NCBI GenBank assembly: GCA_000244995.1
Contig: CM001438.1
Location: 5,188,096-5,252,095, forward strand
Direction of reading: 5' to 3'
Source of the DNA: Burkholderiales bacterium JOSHI_001
GTDB taxonomy: Bacteria; Pseudomonadota; Gammaproteobacteria; Burkholderiales; Burkholderiaceae_C
Length of the DNA stretch: 64,000 nt
Position numbers and translations under genes: made by a program. Positions 60,761-64,000 of this stretch are shown in pieces. The notes beneath the pieces are model-generated. The model did no database searches, was not told the DNA's origin, and worked only from the letters and a program-made list of their open reading frames with translations. How positions within the stretch are numbered: position 1 is the first letter of the stretch; each line of letters begins with the position of its first letter.

Positions 60761-61558
60761 TCAGCGCGCCGCCAGCACGGCCCGCGCCACCTCGGCAAAA
60801 CCTTCACCGCGTTCGGCGTGCGTGATGTAGGCCGGCCAATCCACCAGCTGGTCGGCGAAGTGCATCAGGTTGGCCACCCCCACGCTCAGGGCGAAGCGGC
60901 GGAACATGGGCTGGTCGTTGGTGGAGTCACCCACATAGACCCAGCGATGCACTTCCGCCGCCAGGTCGCGGCCCAGCAGGCGCTGCACGATCCAGCAGGC
61001 GCCGCTCCATTTGTCGTGCTCGCCGAACCAGCCGTTGATGTGGATGGAGCTCACCGTGGCGTGCATGCCCTGGGCCTGCAACAACGCCACCACGCGGTCG
61101 ATGTCGGTCGCACCCAGGTGCGCGAACTCGGCGTGGTCCACCGCGATGTCGGTCACGCGGCCGGCGCTGTCGCGCGCCAGCGTGGCGCCCGGCACCTGCT
61201 GCAGCACCTGCCGCGCCACCGCACCCAGGCGATCCGCGTTGCGGGCGCGGGTGGCTTCGTCCTGGGCGTACTCCACGTGCAACGCGCCGCTGCGGTCGCG
61301 AAACAACGCCACCGCGCCGTTCTCGGCCACGATGGCGCCCAGCGGCCAGCTGCGCGCGAAGGGTTCGCTCCAGCCCTTGGGCCGGCCGGTGACGGCCAGC
61401 ACCGGCACACCCGCCTCCGTCAAGGCCTGCAGCGCGGCCCGTGCAGCGGGCTCGATGGCGCCGTCGCGCGTGAGGGTGTCGTCGATGTCGGTGAGCACAC
61501 CCGCCACGGTGGCCAGCGCGGCGTTGCTGAGCTCGGCCAGGGGGCGGGGCAGCGGCAT
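60761..61558 (-). CDS. HAD-superfamily (Cof/MPGP-like) phosphatase
   Basis: 265 residues. Motif I VLTDIDDTLT (nucleophile Asp), motif II LAVTGRP, motif IV GDSTNDQPMFR, and a C2-type cap between (IVAENGAVALF...HINGWFGEHDKW). The sequence is near mannosyl-3-phosphoglycerate/sucrose phosphatases within the Cof group; specificity not assignable. The start at 61558 fits the family; the frame continues further upstream but would run toward the ppk2 leader. Confidence 0.85.
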   Translation of the reverse strand: MPLPRPLAELSNAALATVAGVLTDIDDTLTRDGAIEPAARAALQALTEAGVPVLAVTGRPKGWSEPFARSWPLGAIVAENGAVALFRDRSGALHVEYAQDEATRARNADRLGAVARQVLQQVPGATLARDSAGRVTDIAVDHAEFAHLGATDIDRVVALLQAQGMHATVSSIHINGWFGEHDKWSGACWIVQRLLGRDLAAEVHRWVYVGDSTNDQPMFRRFALSVGVANLMHFADQLVDWPAYITHAERGEGFAEVARAVLAAR

Positions 61559-61675
61559 CCGTGCAGTCTCCCACAGCACCGGCCAGCCGCGCCAATCGGC
61601 TTGATGCACCTCAATCCAAGCCGCATCAGCCGGCGCATCATGGTGGGCTGTCATCTGCCCGTCACAAGGACCGCC

Positions 61676-62854
61676 ATGGCCAAGGACCGCGTGGGTCAAA
61701 CCCCCACCACACCCTCCAGCAGCAGCACCGCGGCGCGCGCCGCGTCGCGCAAGACCGAGCCCAAGACCGCGGCCGCCGATGCCACGAAACCACCACGCGG
61801 CGGCGCCAAGGCCCCGCGCCCGGTGCTGGCGGGCGACACCCTGGCCCACCTGGGCCCGGCCTCGGCCGAGCAGGACCGGGTGGCACGCCGCACCAGCACC
61901 ACGACCACCGTGCGTGAGCAGGTGCTGGGCGACATCCTGTCCGGCGCCTCGCCCGATGAGCTGAAAGCCCTGCGCCACGCGCTGCAGGTGCGCGGGGGTG
62001 TGGCCAAGGGGCTGGACCCGGACACCGAGCTGTCCGCCGGCTGGCGCGAGGGCGCCTACCCGTACAAGAACCTGTTGTCGCGCAAGAACTATGAAATCCA
62101 GAAGTACCGCCTGCAGGTGGAACTGCTGAAGCTGCAGGCCTGGGTGAAAGAAACCGGCGCGCGCGTGGTCGTCATCTTCGAAGGCCGCGACGCGGCCGGC
62201 AAGGGTGGCACCATCAAGCGCTTCATGGAACACCTGAACCCGCGCGGCGCGCGCGTGGTGGCGCTGGAAAAGCCCAGCGAGGTGGAACGCGGCCAGTGGT
62301 ACTTCCAGCGCTACATCAGCCACCTGCCCACCCGCGGCGAGATCGTGATGTTCGACCGCAGCTGGTACAACCGCTCGGGGGTGGAGCGGGTGATGGGCTT
62401 TTGCACCGATCACGAATACGACGAGTTCCTGCGCCAGACCCCGGAGTTCGAGCGCCAGCTGGTGCGCTCGGGCGTGCACCTGTTCAAGTTCTGGTTCAGC
62501 GTCAGCCGGGCCGAACAACGCCGCCGCTTCAAGGAACGCAAGGCCCACCCGCTGAAGCAGTGGAAGCTGTCACCCATTGACATGGCCAGCCTGGACAAGT
62601 GGGACGACTACACCCGCGCCAAGGAGGCCATGTTCCTGCACTGCGACACGTCCGACTCGCCGTGGACCGTGATCAAGAGCGATTGCAAGAAGCGCGCGCG
62701 CCTGAACGCGATGCGCTACCTGCTGCACCGCCTGCCCTACAGCAACAAGGACCTGGCCACCCTGGGCGCGGTGGACCCGCTGATCGTGGGCCGGCCGTCG
62801 CTGGTGCCCGGGGTGCGCGGCGACGACCAACTGGCGCCATCCGGCGCCGGATGA
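61676..62854 (+). CDS. ppk2: Polyphosphate kinase 2 (PPK2 family)
   Basis: 392 residues from the ATG at 61676 behind AAGGA. The first 90 residues are Ala/Thr/Lys-rich and disordered. Core: Walker A VVVIFEGRDAAGKGG (about 165-178), GQWYFQRYISHLP, lid DRSWYNRSGVERVMGFC (about 226), and KWDDYTRAKEAMFLHCDT. PPK2 moves phosphate between polyphosphate and nucleotides; class I enzymes phosphorylate NDPs. Its neighbours do not indicate a special role. Confidence 0.95.
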   Translation: MAKDRVGQTPTTPSSSSTAARAASRKTEPKTAAADATKPPRGGAKAPRPVLAGDTLAHLGPASAEQDRVARRTSTTTTVREQVLGDILSGASPDELKALRHALQVRGGVAKGLDPDTELSAGWREGAYPYKNLLSRKNYEIQKYRLQVELLKLQAWVKETGARVVVIFEGRDAAGKGGTIKRFMEHLNPRGARVVALEKPSEVERGQWYFQRYISHLPTRGEIVMFDRSWYNRSGVERVMGFCTDHEYDEFLRQTPEFERQLVRSGVHLFKFWFSVSRAEQRRRFKERKAHPLKQWKLSPIDMASLDKWDDYTRAKEAMFLHCDTSDSPWTVIKSDCKKRARLNAMRYLLHRLPYSNKDLATLGAVDPLIVGRPSLVPGVRGDDQLAPSGAG

Positions 62855-62876
62855 ACTGGCGCAAGCAGCCACTCGT

Positions 62877-62908
62877 GTGAAAAGCGGCGGCATGGCCCCG
62901 CTTTTCAC
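62877..62908 (+). terminator. Hairpin after ppk2
   Basis: GTGAAAAGCGG pairs perfectly over 11 bp with CCGCTTTTCAC around a 10-base loop, 22 bases after the ppk2 stop. No T-run follows on the plus strand, so termination strength is uncertain. Confidence 0.55.
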
Positions 62909-62944
62909 CAAAACCCGCTCCGGCGCAGTGGCCGCGTACGCTGC

Positions 62945-62950
62945 TAGAAT
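62945..62950 (+). promoter_or_regulatory. Putative -10 element of ahcY
   Basis: TAGAAT lies about 10 bases before the riboswitch aptamer, a suitable place for transcription to start just ahead of it. No clear -35 is seen. Confidence 0.5.
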
Positions 62951-62959
62951 TTTCGAAGT

Positions 62960-63026
62960 TCCGAGGAGCGTTGCAAGGTCGTCCTGACCCCAGGCTCGGA
63001 GCCCTTCATTGCAACCGCGCTCACCC
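62960..63026 (+). ncRNA. S-adenosylhomocysteine (SAH) riboswitch
   Basis: The stretch reads TCCGAGGAGCGTTGCA, then CCAGGCTCGGAG, then TTGCAACCGCGCTCACC. The CCGAG of the first block pairs with CTCGG of the second, TTGCA pairs with TGCAA, and GAGCG pairs with CGCTC as a pseudoknot. This is the architecture of the SAH riboswitch that turns on ahcY when S-adenosylhomocysteine accumulates. The ahcY start is 91 bases downstream. Confidence 0.93.
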
Positions 63027-63116
63027 GCATCGAAGTCCATGCGTGGGTGAGCTGGCGCAAGCCGCCTTTCCCCTTTTGGTGCCGCTGCGGGTTTCCTTAT
63101 CGACGGAGATCCCGAG

Positions 63117-64000
<884 letters not shown>

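Overview
The window looks like a chromosomal segment of a high-GC betaproteobacterium of the Burkholderiales (Leptothrix/Rubrivivax/Ideonella-like). The signs are very GC-rich third codon positions, Bug/TctC binding proteins, the MetX-MetW pair, a RegB/RegA redox two-component system, an SAH riboswitch before ahcY, and above all mofA-like giant multicopper oxidases. I cannot name a species.

Layout. (1) 1-5123, plus strand: the tail of an atypical type II secretion / type IV pilus-like cluster, with a PilO/GspM-like end, a PilP/GspC-like protein, a secretin lipoprotein with a C-terminal cohesin-like domain, and three pseudopilin-like proteins. (2) 5133-31590, all minus strand: a metal-oxidation locus. 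Read in transcription order it has a secreted beta-propeller protein, three tandem paralogous multicopper oxidases of about 2,080-2,110 residues each (with separate promoters and terminators), two Sco-type copper chaperones, a cytochrome c/periplasmic-binding-protein fusion and a SurA/PpiC-like foldase. (3) 31591-32410: an 820-base divergent control region containing a small ORF, a terminator and a RegA-type site. (4) 32411-34393: regB-regA. (5) 34394-36234: metX-metW behind a SAM-II-like riboswitch and terminator. (6) 36329-64000: mostly housekeeping or accessory genes: a MacA/LolCDE-like ABC exporter, a glutamate-synthase-domain protein, an atypical response regulator, a GST, a cytosine deaminase-like enzyme with a Bug binding protein, kup, an outer-membrane protein, a propeller lipoprotein, kdpDE without kdpFABC, a metallo-hydrolase, purT, a Nudix enzyme, a small Cys-rich secreted protein, a VOC protein, a GGDEF-EAL protein, an MFS transporter, a YcaQ-like protein, a HAD phosphatase, PPK2, and an SAH riboswitch followed by the 5' part of ahcY.

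How it may work together (inference). The giant oxidases resemble the MofA/MnxG group proposed to oxidise Mn(II). Sco proteins could supply copper, the foldase could assist folding, the cytochrome c fusion could accept or pass on electrons, and the neighbouring atypical type II system could move the enzymes across the outer membrane. GCGRC-N5-GTCGC sites, matching known RegA/PrrA/RegR boxes, lie in the upstream region of all three oxidase genes and in the regB/propeller divergent region. In the two best-conserved promoters one site sits exactly 36 bases before an identical CATAGA hexamer. This points to redox control of the oxidase locus by the adjacent RegBA pair. RegB keeps its quinone-binding GGTTNPF motif but has Ser where the redox-active Cys is expected. 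The three oxidase genes also share leader and 3'-UTR elements that are complementary to each other, and they show a patchwork pattern of identity that suggests gene conversion.
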